DNA of 35,969 nucleotides from Kytococcus schroeteri (lineage in GTDB: Bacteria > Actinomycetota > Actinomycetes > Actinomycetales > Dermatophilaceae). Shown here one piece after another: positions 14,005-21,019 of the stretch (position 1 is its first letter; every line of letters begins with the position of its first letter). The stretch lies in contig NZ_PKIZ01000003.1 of the NCBI RefSeq assembly GCF_002847825.1, forward strand, positions 136,923 through 172,891, written 5' to 3'. The position numbers were made by a program, and so were the translations under genes. The notes under the pieces are model-generated. The model did not search any database, was not told where the DNA came from, and saw only the letters and a program-made list of their open reading frames with translations.

Positions 14005-15606
14005 TCATTGGTCCGCCCTCCTGCTCCGCCCGCCCCGCCGGTGGAAACGCAGGACCCCGCGGCCCTCGCCGTCGCAGGTGATCGTGTGGGTGAGCGAGGG
14101 GTCCTCGAGCCGCCGATGGTGCCGGCCGCACAGGGGGAGGGCGTTGACCAGGTCCGTGGCCCCGCCCGGGGGGCCGCCCCGGGCCGACCCGGACCCCCAG
14201 GGGTCCACGTGATGGACCTCGCACCAGGCGAACGGTCGATCGCAGTTCTCCTCGGCGCACTCGGTGTAGCGCAGGGCGAGGGCCCGGCGTTGCGTCTCGG
14301 TGAACAACCGGGTCCGTCGCCCGAGGTCGAGGGGGACGGAGTCGCCGCCGAGGACCACCGGGACGATGCCCGCGCCGGCAGCCAGTCGGCGCACCTCGCC
14401 GGCAGACACCTCGACCCCCGTGTCGGTGAGGCCGGCTCGGTCGGTCTCACCGCGCAGGGTCTCCAGGGTGGTGGTCACCAGCACCGTGACGTTGGTCCGA
14501 CCGCCCAACTCGTGGGTGGGCAGGTGGTCGATCAGCTCGCAGAGGGCCTTGCCCTTCTCGTGGGCCCAGTCGACCTGCCGGTCCTTCCACGAGAGGTGCT
14601 CCCTCCCGGTTGCCTCTGGCCCCGCAGTCTCGACTGGGGTCCTGTCCGTCGCGTCCTTGCGCGCCAGTCGCCGCGGTGCCACGAGCGCATCGAGCACCTT
14701 GCCGAGCATGTGGCCCTGGAGCGCGGGGAGGGTGAACCGCCCGTGGACGGTGCCGTCGCCGTTGTCGCGCATCCAGAAGGACGCGGCCTCCCACGCCTTC
14801 TGCTCCTGAGTGCGCACGCGCTCGTCCTGGTGGCTGTCCACCACGGCCTCCGGCACGCCCAGCTCTCCCAGGACGCGGCGAGCCGCCCGGCGCAACGAAC
14901 GAGGAGTCAGTCGCTCGGCCTTGCGGACGAGCACCTCCTCGGCCCGGAGTCGTAGTGCGGGGTCCACGTCTGCGGGGAGGGCGTCGAGCTCCTGCAGGAC
15001 CACCATCGCGTGCTCCTGGGAGAGCAGCCCCGCATCGAGCGCGCGTGCCAACGGACGCGGTCCCGGCGCGGTGGGCGGCCCCGGTTCAGGGGTCGAGGGA
15101 CTTCCCGCCTCGTCCGACGTGGTCCCCGGAGACGGGGGAGGGCCCACGGGCTCCGCGAGTGCCTCGGCCAGTACCGCGTCGCGCCGCGTCCCGCCAGAGG
15201 TGCGGGCGTTCTTTGCCGCCGCGAACTGTGCGTCGTCGTCGTGCACGGCCCGCCCGGCCCGGCGCGCGGTGGCCAGCACCGAGTGGGAGCGTACGCGGAC
15301 CTGCTGGCCCCGGTCCCCGAAGCGCGTGGCGGTCCGGGTCAACCACTCGAGCTCCGAGGGGCTGACGGGCAGGTCCTCCTCGGAGCCGGCCGCGGTCAGC
15401 GCGGCCAGCAGTCGGTCCACGGCCTGGTCCGCGGCGGCGAACGCCTCGGTCACCTCGTGCCAGGCGCCGGCGCTGCCCGGCGGCTGCCCCGGCGCGATCG
15501 GGGCTGTGGTCGAGCCACCGTCGACCACGCGGGGTGGCGCACCCGCGTCCTGTGGGAACCGTTCCGGCATCGTCTTGGGCACGTACACCACCCCCTCGTG
15601 GCTCAC
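14005..15606 (-). CDS. DUF222 / HNH endonuclease-domain protein
   Basis: The protein (533 aa) has the common actinobacterial two-part layout. A DUF222 region of helices (about residues 40-370) includes [15 protein letters not shown] and [16 protein letters not shown]-terminal HNH nuclease domain (about 440-515) includes [44 protein letters not shown] and the final HHR. Such genes are often present in many divergent copies, and the biological role is not settled. GTG at 15606 was taken as the start, with ATG at 15570 (MPERF) as an alternative. The upstream region is unusually AT-rich for this window and holds a promoter-like TACTAT. Confidence 0.85.
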   Translation of the reverse strand: MSHEGVVYVPKTMPERFPQDAGAPPRVVDGGSTTAPIAPGQPPGSAGAWHEVTEAFAAADQAVDRLLAALTAAGSEEDLPVSPSELEWLTRTATRFGDRGQQVRVRSHSVLATARRAGRAVHDDDAQFAAAKNARTSGGTRRDAVLAEALAEPVGPPPSPGTTSDEAGSPSTPEPGPPTAPGPRPLARALDAGLLSQEHAMVVLQELDALPADVDPALRLRAEEVLVRKAERLTPRSLRRAARRVLGELGVPEAVVDSHQDERVRTQEQKAWEAASFWMRDNGDGTVHGRFTLPALQGHMLGKVLDALVAPRRLARKDATDRTPVETAGPEATGREHLSWKDRQVDWAHEKGKALCELIDHLPTHELGGRTNVTVLVTTTLETLRGETDRAGLTDTGVEVSAGEVRRLAAGAGIVPVVLGGDSVPLDLGRRTRLFTETQRRALALRYTECAEENCDRPFAWCEVHHVDPWGSGSARGGPPGGATDLVNALPLCGRHHRRLEDPSLTHTITCDGEGRGVLRFHRRGGRSRRADQ

Positions 15607-15610
15607 CGAG

Positions 15611-15631
15611 GGTCGGACCCCCTGTCCGACC
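15611..15631 (-). other. Hairpin in the DUF222/HNH gene leader
   Basis: GGTCGGAC (15611-15618) pairs perfectly with GTCCGACC (15624-15631), immediately upstream of the GTG start. It could hinder initiation from GTG at 15606, which favours the ATG at 15570 as an alternative. Confidence 0.5.
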
Positions 15632-15642
15632 GGCTACCTCAA

Positions 15643-15671
15643 GAATAGTACATGTATTGCATCAAGTGCAA
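15643..15671 (-). promoter_or_regulatory. Promoter and palindrome upstream of the DUF222/HNH gene
   Basis: On the minus strand TTGCAC is followed after 15 nt by TACTAT (15648-15643), a near-consensus -10. The sequence TTGCATCAAGTGCAA (15657-15671) is an inverted repeat (TTGCA-N5-TGCAA) covering the -35 box, as expected of an operator. The segment is markedly richer in A and T than its surroundings. Confidence 0.45.
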
Positions 15672-15740
15672 CCCGTGCATCGAACATGTGAACGGTGTGA
15701 TGCTGGGGCTGCCCGGCCAGCGGACCCTGTGGACATCCGC

Positions 15741-16523
15741 TCATCGGTGCTCACCCACCACCAGCACCGCCTCGTTCCAGAAGCGCAGCACGCCACCCTG
15801 CGCCCGGGCTCCCGCCCGAACCCTCCACGCCTCCCGCACCCGCACCCGGGTCGCCTGGTCCTGCGCCAGGAACCTGCGCCCGGGCCCGGCGATCCCCGCC
15901 TCGACACCCGCCCACAGGTCCGCCGGGGCCACCGCCCACTCCCACTCCACGGTCCGGGCCTCGCGCACCGTCAGCCCGGCCTCCCGACACAGGCCGGCCA
16001 GGCCCTGCGGGGTCCGCGGGAAGTCCACCTCCTCGGGCAGTCGCTCCGGCGCCACCTCCCGTGCGCCCGCTGCGGAGAAGACCTCGCCCACCAGCCCACC
16101 CCACCCGGCGCCTCCTGCCGGCCACACCGTCATCGCCACGCGTCCGCCCGGCGCCAGCACGCGCGCCATCTCGCGCACCCCGTCGACCGGGTGGCCGAGG
16201 TGGTTCACGACGAAGTTCGCCACCACCCCGCTCTGGCTCCCGCTCGCCACCGTGAGGCGCGGGAGCCCGCCGACCTCCACCCGTCCGGGTGCCACGCGCG
16301 CGGCGCAGGCCACCATCGCGGGTGAGGGGTCGACCCCCGCCACGTCCCACCCTCGGTCGAGCGCCCGTCCCAGCAGCCCGCCCGGACCGCACCCGACGTC
16401 CAGGACCCGCCCGGCGGGCAGCGCGTCCAGCAGCAGGTCGTGCACCCCGGCACACAGCGCCCCGAACGACCGTCGGTACGCCTCGACCGCGCCCCACGCA
16501 CCGTCCGACCCCGCCCCGCTCAC
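15741..16523 (-). CDS. Class I SAM-dependent methyltransferase
   Basis: The 260-aa protein has a Rossmann methyltransferase core: VLDVGCGPGGLLGRAL (motif I, about residues 40-55), GVDPSPAMVA (motif II region), a post-motif FVVNHLGHPVDGVREMARVLAPGG and a divergent C-terminal substrate domain. The GTG start overlaps the TGA of the arsO-like gene (GTGA), so it is the last gene of the acr3-arsC-arsO operon. It is not an obvious ArsM, because the spaced cysteines of arsenite methyltransferases are absent. The substrate is therefore unknown despite the arsenic context. Confidence 0.75.
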   Translation of the reverse strand: MSGAGSDGAWGAVEAYRRSFGALCAGVHDLLLDALPAGRVLDVGCGPGGLLGRALDRGWDVAGVDPSPAMVACAARVAPGRVEVGGLPRLTVASGSQSGVVANFVVNHLGHPVDGVREMARVLAPGGRVAMTVWPAGGAGWGGLVGEVFSAAGAREVAPERLPEEVDFPRTPQGLAGLCREAGLTVREARTVEWEWAVAPADLWAGVEAGIAGPGRRFLAQDQATRVRVREAWRVRAGARAQGGVLRFWNEAVLVVGEHR

Positions 16524-17650
16524 CGCAGCACCTCCTCGATCTCCCGCGCCGCCGCGCGTGCGGGCCGCCCCACTCCGATGAGCGTCGCCGACGCCGGCCC
16601 CGTCCAGTCTCCGTAGCCCATGAGGTGCAGCCGCGGCTCCCCGGCGGCCCGCGTCATCGACCCCGGTGCCACCGCCACGTGCCCGCGCTCACCGCGCACC
16701 CCCAGCGGTCGCAGGTGGGCCAGCGCCGGTCGGTACCCCGTGCACCACAGCACGGCGTCCACCGGCAGCTCCTCGCCCGGCGCCACGGGCGGGCTGTTCC
16801 ACGTGGAACCGGCCGCCTCCGCCGCCTCCTCGCCCCACACCACGCCCGATGCGGTGAGCCGCGCCACCATCGGCACGGCACCCAAGCGCCCCTCGGCCAG
16901 GGCCGCGCGCACCTCCGGCACCTGCACGATGTCGCCGAGCGTCCCCACCCCGCCGTCGTCCGGACGGCCGGCATCGAGGGCGGCCCGCCGTGCTGTGGCC
17001 ACGTCGAAGAGCACCCGTCCGTCCACCTCGGGCGGCATGAAGCGTGGCGGACGCTGCGTCGCCCACACCACCTCGCGCGATGCCGCGAGCTCCGCCGCCA
17101 GCTGCGCCCCGGTGTTGCCTCCACCCACCACGAGCACCCGCCCGCCCGGCACCGACTCCGGCCCCCGGTACTGCGCCGAGTGCAGCTGTGCGCCTGCGAA
17201 CTCCCGCAGGCCCGGCACGCTCGGCCAGAACGGCCGCGACCACGTGCCGGTGGCGCTCACCACGGCCCGCCCCCACCAGGCCGATCTCTCGCCCTCGCGT
17301 CGCCCCTCGACCACCAGTCGCTCGCCCTCGCGCCGCACGGCATCGACCCGCACGGGCCGCTGGACGGGCACCTCGTAGCGCTCCTCGTACGCCGTCAGGT
17401 AGTCGGCCACGTGCTGCCGCGAGGGGAACGCTCCCTCACCGGTCCACCGCGGCATGAGCCACCCGGGCAGCGACGAGTGCTGCGGCGGGCTGAACGCGTG
17501 CAGGCTCGGCCACATCCGCGCCCACGCGCCACCCGGCCCGTCGGCGTCGTCGAGCACCACGTGCCCGATGCCGGCGCGCCGCAGCCAGTAGCTCGTGGCC
17601 AGTCCGGCCTGCCCGCCGCCGATGACGACGACGTCCGCCTCCGCGTCCAC
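16520..17650 (-). CDS. arsO: ArsO-like flavin-containing monooxygenase
   Basis: The protein (376 aa) starts VDAEADVVVIGGGQAGLATSYWL, a GxGxxG FAD site at residues 11-16. A second nucleotide site, VLVVGGGNTGAQLAAEL, lies mid-protein, and FSPPQHSSLPGW and LWCTGYRPALAHL also match ArsO-type monooxygenases found in actinobacterial ars operons. The exact arsenic substrate of ArsO proteins is uncertain. GTG at 17650 is chosen: GAGG lies 6 nt upstream, and the longer frame would run through the preceding arsC gene. It sits 7 nt after the arsC stop and overlaps the methyltransferase start by 4 nt. Confidence 0.8.
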   Translation of the reverse strand: MDAEADVVVIGGGQAGLATSYWLRRAGIGHVVLDDADGPGGAWARMWPSLHAFSPPQHSSLPGWLMPRWTGEGAFPSRQHVADYLTAYEERYEVPVQRPVRVDAVRREGERLVVEGRREGERSAWWGRAVVSATGTWSRPFWPSVPGLREFAGAQLHSAQYRGPESVPGGRVLVVGGGNTGAQLAAELAASREVVWATQRPPRFMPPEVDGRVLFDVATARRAALDAGRPDDGGVGTLGDIVQVPEVRAALAEGRLGAVPMVARLTASGVVWGEEAAEAAGSTWNSPPVAPGEELPVDAVLWCTGYRPALAHLRPLGVRGERGHVAVAPGSMTRAAGEPRLHLMGYGDWTGPASATLIGVGRPARAAAREIEEVLR

Positions 17651-17657
17651 CGGTGCC

Positions 17658-18554
17658 TCAGCGCAGCTCGTCCGCCAGCGCCTGCACCCGGCCGTCGATC
17701 TCGTCGCGCAGGGCCGCCATGCGCTCGGCGCCCTGGAGTCCGCGCTCAGACGGCTCCTCGGTGCTCCACCGGCGCACGTCACCGGGCAGGTGCCCCTCCA
17801 GCTCCGCCGGCAGCTGCGCGTTGTCGCCCACCAGCACGATGACGTCGCTCGCCGCCGCCAGCTCCGGCGTCAGCTGCTTGGGGTGCTCCCCGGCCAGCGA
17901 GGCGCCCACCAGGCCCAGCGACTCCGCCGACTCCCCGTTGACGCCCTTCTCCCACGGCGCGGCGGCCACGCCGGCACTGAGCACCTGCACGCCGGGCACG
18001 ACCAGACGCCGCATGAGCCCGGCGGCCATCTGCGACTTGCCCCGGTTGCTCGAGCACACGAAGGTCACCACGCGCTCCTGCGGCCGCGGCCACGCCATCG
18101 GCTCCACGCCGAGGGAGCGCAGCAGCTCCTCCACACGCCGCCGGATCTCGTCGCGCACCGGACGGACCTCCTCGACGGGGCGCCCAGCCGGGTCGTCCAG
18201 CGCCCAGTCCTCGCGACGCACCCCGGGCACGTACGGGCACTCGTCGCCGCAGCCCATGGTGACCACCACGTCGGAGGCCTCCATGTCCTCGCGGCTGAGC
18301 ACGCGCGGGGCCACGGCGCCCACATCGATGCCGACCTCCGCCATCGCCTCCACGGCGGCCGGGTTCACGGCCTCGGCCGGCTGGGAGCCCGAGGAGCGCA
18401 CCTCGACGCGGTCGCCGCCCAGCGCGCGCGTCCACGCGGCGGCCATCTGCGAGCGGCCGGCGTTGTGGACGCAGACGTACATGACGGCGGGGCGGTCGCC
18501 CGGTCCGCGGCCAGTCGTCGACGGAGTGGGGGGCACGGCATCGGAGGTGGTCAT
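17658..18554 (-). CDS. arsC: Double-domain arsenate reductase (LMW-PTP ArsC fused to mycothiol-type ArsC)
   Basis: The 298-aa protein joins two low-molecular-weight-phosphatase folds. Domain 1 (about 22-150) has CVHNAGRS (Cys28, Arg34), TMGCGDECPYVPG (Cys102, Cys106) and DWALDDPAG, as in thioredoxin-coupled ArsC. Domain 2 (about 162-298) has CSSNRGKS (Cys167, with Lys173 where classical PTPs have Arg) and VGDNAQ ... RRWSTEEPSERG ... RDEIDGRVQAL. This is the pattern of Corynebacterium arsenate:mycothiol transferases, which carry CVGNGGKS. Both would reduce arsenate to arsenite for export by the neighbouring Acr3. The ATG overlaps the acr3 stop (TGATG). Separate-domain versions are usual, so the fusion is notable. 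Confidence 0.88.
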   Translation of the reverse strand: MTTSDAVPPTPSTTGRGPGDRPAVMYVCVHNAGRSQMAAAWTRALGGDRVEVRSSGSQPAEAVNPAAVEAMAEVGIDVGAVAPRVLSREDMEASDVVVTMGCGDECPYVPGVRREDWALDDPAGRPVEEVRPVRDEIRRRVEELLRSLGVEPMAWPRPQERVVTFVCSSNRGKSQMAAGLMRRLVVPGVQVLSAGVAAAPWEKGVNGESAESLGLVGASLAGEHPKQLTPELAAASDVIVLVGDNAQLPAELEGHLPGDVRRWSTEEPSERGLQGAERMAALRDEIDGRVQALADELR

Positions 18555-19663
18555 CAGCGGGCTCCTGCGGTGGTCGACGAGGCGGACGGTGCGGTGAACA
18601 GGCGGCGGCGCAGCCAGAGGGAGACGTAGACCAGCCCCACGAGCACCGGCACCTCGATGAGCGGCCCGACCACACCGGCCAGGGCCTCACCGGAGGTGAG
18701 TCCGAAGGTGGCGATCGCGACGGCGATGGCGAGCTCAAAGTTGTTGCCCGCGGCGGTGAACGCCAGCGTCGTGGTGCGCTCGTACCCCATCCCCAGCGCC
18801 CGGCCCAGGGCGTACGAACCGCCCCACATGAGGACGAAGTAGGCCAGCAGCGGCAGCGCGATGCGGGCGACGTCCAGCGGGCGCGAGGTGATCTGTTCAC
18901 CCTGCAGGGCGAAGAGCACGACGATGGTGAAGAGCAGCCCGTACAGCGCCCACGGGCCGATGGCCGGCAGGAAGCGGTTCTCGTAGCGCTCGCGGCCCAT
19001 CCGGCGCTCCCCGAGGTGGCGGGTGAGGAAGCCGGCCACCAGCGGGATGCCCAGGAAGATCAGCACGCTCTTGGCGATCTGCCACATCGAGACGTCCAGC
19101 CCGGTGGTGTCCAGGCCGAGCCAGCCGGGCAGGACGGCCAGGTAGAACCAGCCGAGCAGGCCGAACATGACCACCTGGAAGACCGAGTTGATCGCCACCA
19201 GGACGGCGGCGGCCTCGCGGTCACCACAGGCGAGGTCGTTCCAGATGATGACCATCGCGATGCAGCGGGCCAGACCGACGATGATCAGGCCCGTGCGGTA
19301 CTCGGGCAGGTCGGGCAGGAAGATCCACGCCAGGGCGAACATCAGCGCCGGGCCCAGCACCCAGTTGAGCAGCAGGGAGCTGCCCAGCATGCGCCGGTCG
19401 GCGGTCACCGTGTCGAGGCGGTCGTAGCGGACCTTCGCCAGGACCGGGTACATCATCACCAGCAGGCCGATGGCGATGGGCAGCGAGATGCCGTCCACCT
19501 GCACGGTGTTGAGCGCCTCGCCCACCCCGGGCACGATGCGGCCCAGCAGCAGCCCGGCCACCATCGCCGCGCCGATCCACAGCGGCAGGTAGCGGTCCAG
19601 GGTGGAGAGGCGCTCGGTGACCTGGGCCTCGGCGGCATCCGGTGGGGTCTGGGTGGTGGTCAC
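18554..19663 (-). CDS. acr3: Arsenite efflux permease Acr3
   Basis: The 369-aa membrane protein has about ten helices and extrudes arsenite using the proton gradient. Family landmarks are LDRYLPLWIGAAMVAGLLLGR near the N-terminus, GLARCIAMVIIWNDLACGD with the essential Cys, FTAAGNNFELAIAVAIATFG and GPLIEVPVLVGLVYVSLW. GTG at 19663 is preceded by GAGAGGA. It is divergent from arsR and is the first gene of acr3-arsC-arsO-methyltransferase, with overlapping or near-touching junctions throughout. Confidence 0.95.
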   Translation of the reverse strand: MTTTQTPPDAAEAQVTERLSTLDRYLPLWIGAAMVAGLLLGRIVPGVGEALNTVQVDGISLPIAIGLLVMMYPVLAKVRYDRLDTVTADRRMLGSSLLLNWVLGPALMFALAWIFLPDLPEYRTGLIIVGLARCIAMVIIWNDLACGDREAAAVLVAINSVFQVVMFGLLGWFYLAVLPGWLGLDTTGLDVSMWQIAKSVLIFLGIPLVAGFLTRHLGERRMGRERYENRFLPAIGPWALYGLLFTIVVLFALQGEQITSRPLDVARIALPLLAYFVLMWGGSYALGRALGMGYERTTTLAFTAAGNNFELAIAVAIATFGLTSGEALAGVVGPLIEVPVLVGLVYVSLWLRRRLFTAPSASSTTAGAR

Positions 19664-19766
19664 CGGGGGTCCTCTCGGTGGGCGGTCGGGGGGGAGGGCG
19701 TCGGCGGGGATCGTGCAGGGGTGGACACGGGACGCGCCACGACGTGAGGGGAATGACGCGCCCGTG

Positions 19767-19784
19767 CATCGACAGCTGTCGATG
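19767..19784. promoter_or_regulatory. ArsR-type operator palindrome
   Basis: CATCGACAGCTGTCGATG is a perfect 18-bp palindrome in the arsR-acr3 divergent region, 25 nt upstream of the arsR start. A shorter CATCGATG (19804-19811) overlaps the arsR start codon itself. The placement suits a repressor controlling both directions. Binding by the adjacent ArsR is inference. Confidence 0.65.
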
Positions 19785-19796
19785 GAGGAATCGTGA

Positions 19797-19802
19797 CACA
19801 AT
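19797..19802 (+). promoter_or_regulatory. Likely -10 box of leaderless arsR
   Basis: CACAAT lies 6 nt before the arsR ATG (19809), and there is no Shine-Dalgarno. Transcription would start at or next to the A of ATG, between the two palindromes. Confidence 0.4.
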
Positions 19803-19808
19803 GCATCG

Positions 19809-20123
19809 ATGGACGTCAATGTGTGCTGTGGTGGGCTCCCGGTGGCGATCTCGGACGCGGAGGCCGAGCACACGGCATCGGTCATGAAGGCGCTCGGGCA
19901 CCCGGCGCGGGTGCGGCTGGTGGCCGCCATCCGCGCGGCCGACGGCGGCGAGGCCTGCGTGTGCGACCTGCAGGAGGTGGTCGACCTGGCGCAGCCGACG
20001 GTCAGCCACCACCTCAAGGTGCTGGTCGATGCGGGGCTGCTCACGCGCGAGAAGCGGGGGCAGTGGGCCTGGTACGCACTCGACCAGCAGGCGTGGGCGG
20101 CCGTGGGGGAGCTCTTCGCCTGA
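19809..20123 (+). CDS. arsR: ArsR-family metalloid-responsive repressor
   Basis: The 104-aa winged-helix repressor has VMKALGHPARVRLVAAI, the metal-site-like EACVCDLQEVV with two cysteines in the alpha-3 position, the recognition helix QPTVSHHLKVLVDAGLL and the wing REKRGQWAWYALD. A third and fourth Cys (VNVCCGG) sit at the extreme N-terminus and could complete an As(III) site. It is divergent from acr3 and lies beside the 18-bp palindrome. It is probably displaced from DNA by arsenite. Confidence 0.92.
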   Translation: MDVNVCCGGLPVAISDAEAEHTASVMKALGHPARVRLVAAIRAADGGEACVCDLQEVVDLAQPTVSHHLKVLVDAGLLTREKRGQWAWYALDQQAWAAVGELFA

Positions 20124-20135
20124 GTCGCGGCGCGA

Positions 20136-20175
20136 GTGAGCCCGGCGGGTGCGACGAGGCACCGGCCGGGCTCAC
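20136..20175. terminator. Bidirectional terminator between arsR and the arsC-like gene
   Basis: GTGAGCCCGGC (20136-20146) pairs with GCCGGGCTCAC (20165-20175), and an inner GGTGC/GCACC stem lies between them. It sits between two convergent stop codons. Confidence 0.8.
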
Positions 20176-20188
20176 CCCATCAGGTCCG

Positions 20189-20905
20189 TCAGGCGGGCTG
20201 GGCCTCGCGGGCCGGGGTGGTCTGGGTGCGGCTGCCCTGCTTGGCGGCCTGGTAGGCGGCGGCCTCCTCGGCCGAGAGGACGGAACCCTCGCCCAGGAGG
20301 GACTCGATCAGCGCGTCCACGCGGACCTTGAGCTCGTCGCGGGTGGCGCGCACGGACTCGACGTCGTCCTCGTCCAGGGTGATGTGCCAGTCCACGTGCT
20401 GCTTGGCGGTGAAGTCCTCGCCCAGGTCGGGGCTGGCGATGCTCACCACCACGTCGGCGGCGTGGAGCACGTCGCGGTTCACGGCGCGGGGGTACAGGGT
20501 GGTGGTGTCGATGCCGTGCTCCTGCATCACCTGGATCACGGCGGGGGCGATCTCCTTGGCGCGGCGGACCCCGCCGGAGAGCACGTGGATGCGGCCGCCG
20601 GAGTACTTGTCCGTCATCACGGCGGCCATCTGGGTGGCGCTGGCGTTGCGAGGGCTGACGAACATCACCACCGGGTGCCCCGTGACCGTGGCGCCGCGGG
20701 CGTGGGCCAGGGCCTGGAGGTTCTCCTTGGCGTAGCGCTCGGCCAGCACCGGGATGTGGTCGCGGACCCTGGCGGTGGCCTCCATGTCCTCGCGGACGGC
20801 GTGCAGCTCGCGGGCCACCTCGTCGCGGGTGAACACGGCGTCGAACTCGCTGGCCAGTCGCTCCACCGCGTGCTCGTACTGCTGGGCGGTGCCGATGATG
20901 GTCAT
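20189..20905 (-). CDS. ArsC1'-like protein lacking all catalytic cysteines
   Basis: The 238-aa protein has an N-terminal three-helix segment (about residues 5-70: YEHAVERLASEF, VARELHAVREDMEATARVRDHIPVLAERYAKENL) like the dimerisation bundle of corynebacterial ArsC1'. A low-molecular-weight-phosphatase fold follows. Where the P-loop should read C-x5-R-S it reads VMFVSPRNASATQMAA, with Ser84 for Cys and Ala90 for Arg. The second-cysteine segment (MGCGDECP in the neighbouring ArsC) has become IASPDLGEDF. The whole protein has no cysteine, yet the fold and VDWHITL are kept. It is therefore unlikely to reduce arsenate and may be a sensor, scaffold or inhibitor. AGGAGG precedes the ATG, and a PHO-box-like repeat lies about 50 nt upstream. 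Confidence 0.8.
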   Translation of the reverse strand: MTIIGTAQQYEHAVERLASEFDAVFTRDEVARELHAVREDMEATARVRDHIPVLAERYAKENLQALAHARGATVTGHPVVMFVSPRNASATQMAAVMTDKYSGGRIHVLSGGVRRAKEIAPAVIQVMQEHGIDTTTLYPRAVNRDVLHAADVVVSIASPDLGEDFTAKQHVDWHITLDEDDVESVRATRDELKVRVDALIESLLGEGSVLSAEEAAAYQAAKQGSRTQTTPAREAQPA

Positions 20906-20952
20906 GGGTGCCTCCTGCGTGCGGCGGGGCATCCCGTGCCTCCGCCCCGGTA

Positions 20953-20985
20953 ATTCACCCGATGTTAACCCAGTATTCACTTTCG
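20953..20985. promoter_or_regulatory. PHO-box-like triple 11-bp direct repeat
   Basis: Three contiguous 11-mers occur: ATTCACCCGAT (20953-20963), GTTAACCCAGT (20964-20974) and ATTCACTTTCG (20975-20985). PhoP sites in actinobacteria are direct 11-nt repeat units with a GTTCACC-type core, and this matches in unit length, phase and core. It is also the most AT-rich stretch nearby and lies 48 bp upstream of the cysteine-free ArsC-like gene. Regulation by PhoP is inference. Confidence 0.5.
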
Positions 20986-21019
20986 GGGAAGGGTTTCGGC
21001 GCCCGGCGAGTTGGGCGGC

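Noticed and set aside
13886..14212. Plus-strand frame of 108 codons after bsaP
   Set aside because: It overlaps the end of bsaP and is antisense to the HNH domain. It has no ribosome-binding site and no recognisable content.
11966..14260. Upstream extension of the fadE5-like frame to 1384 codons
   Set aside because: It runs antisense through bioB. The ATG at 11965 has a good ribosome-binding site and matches the family N-terminus.
15741..16523. ArsM arsenite methyltransferase
   Set aside because: The conserved arsenic-binding cysteines are not present in the expected arrangement, so only a generic methyltransferase call is made.
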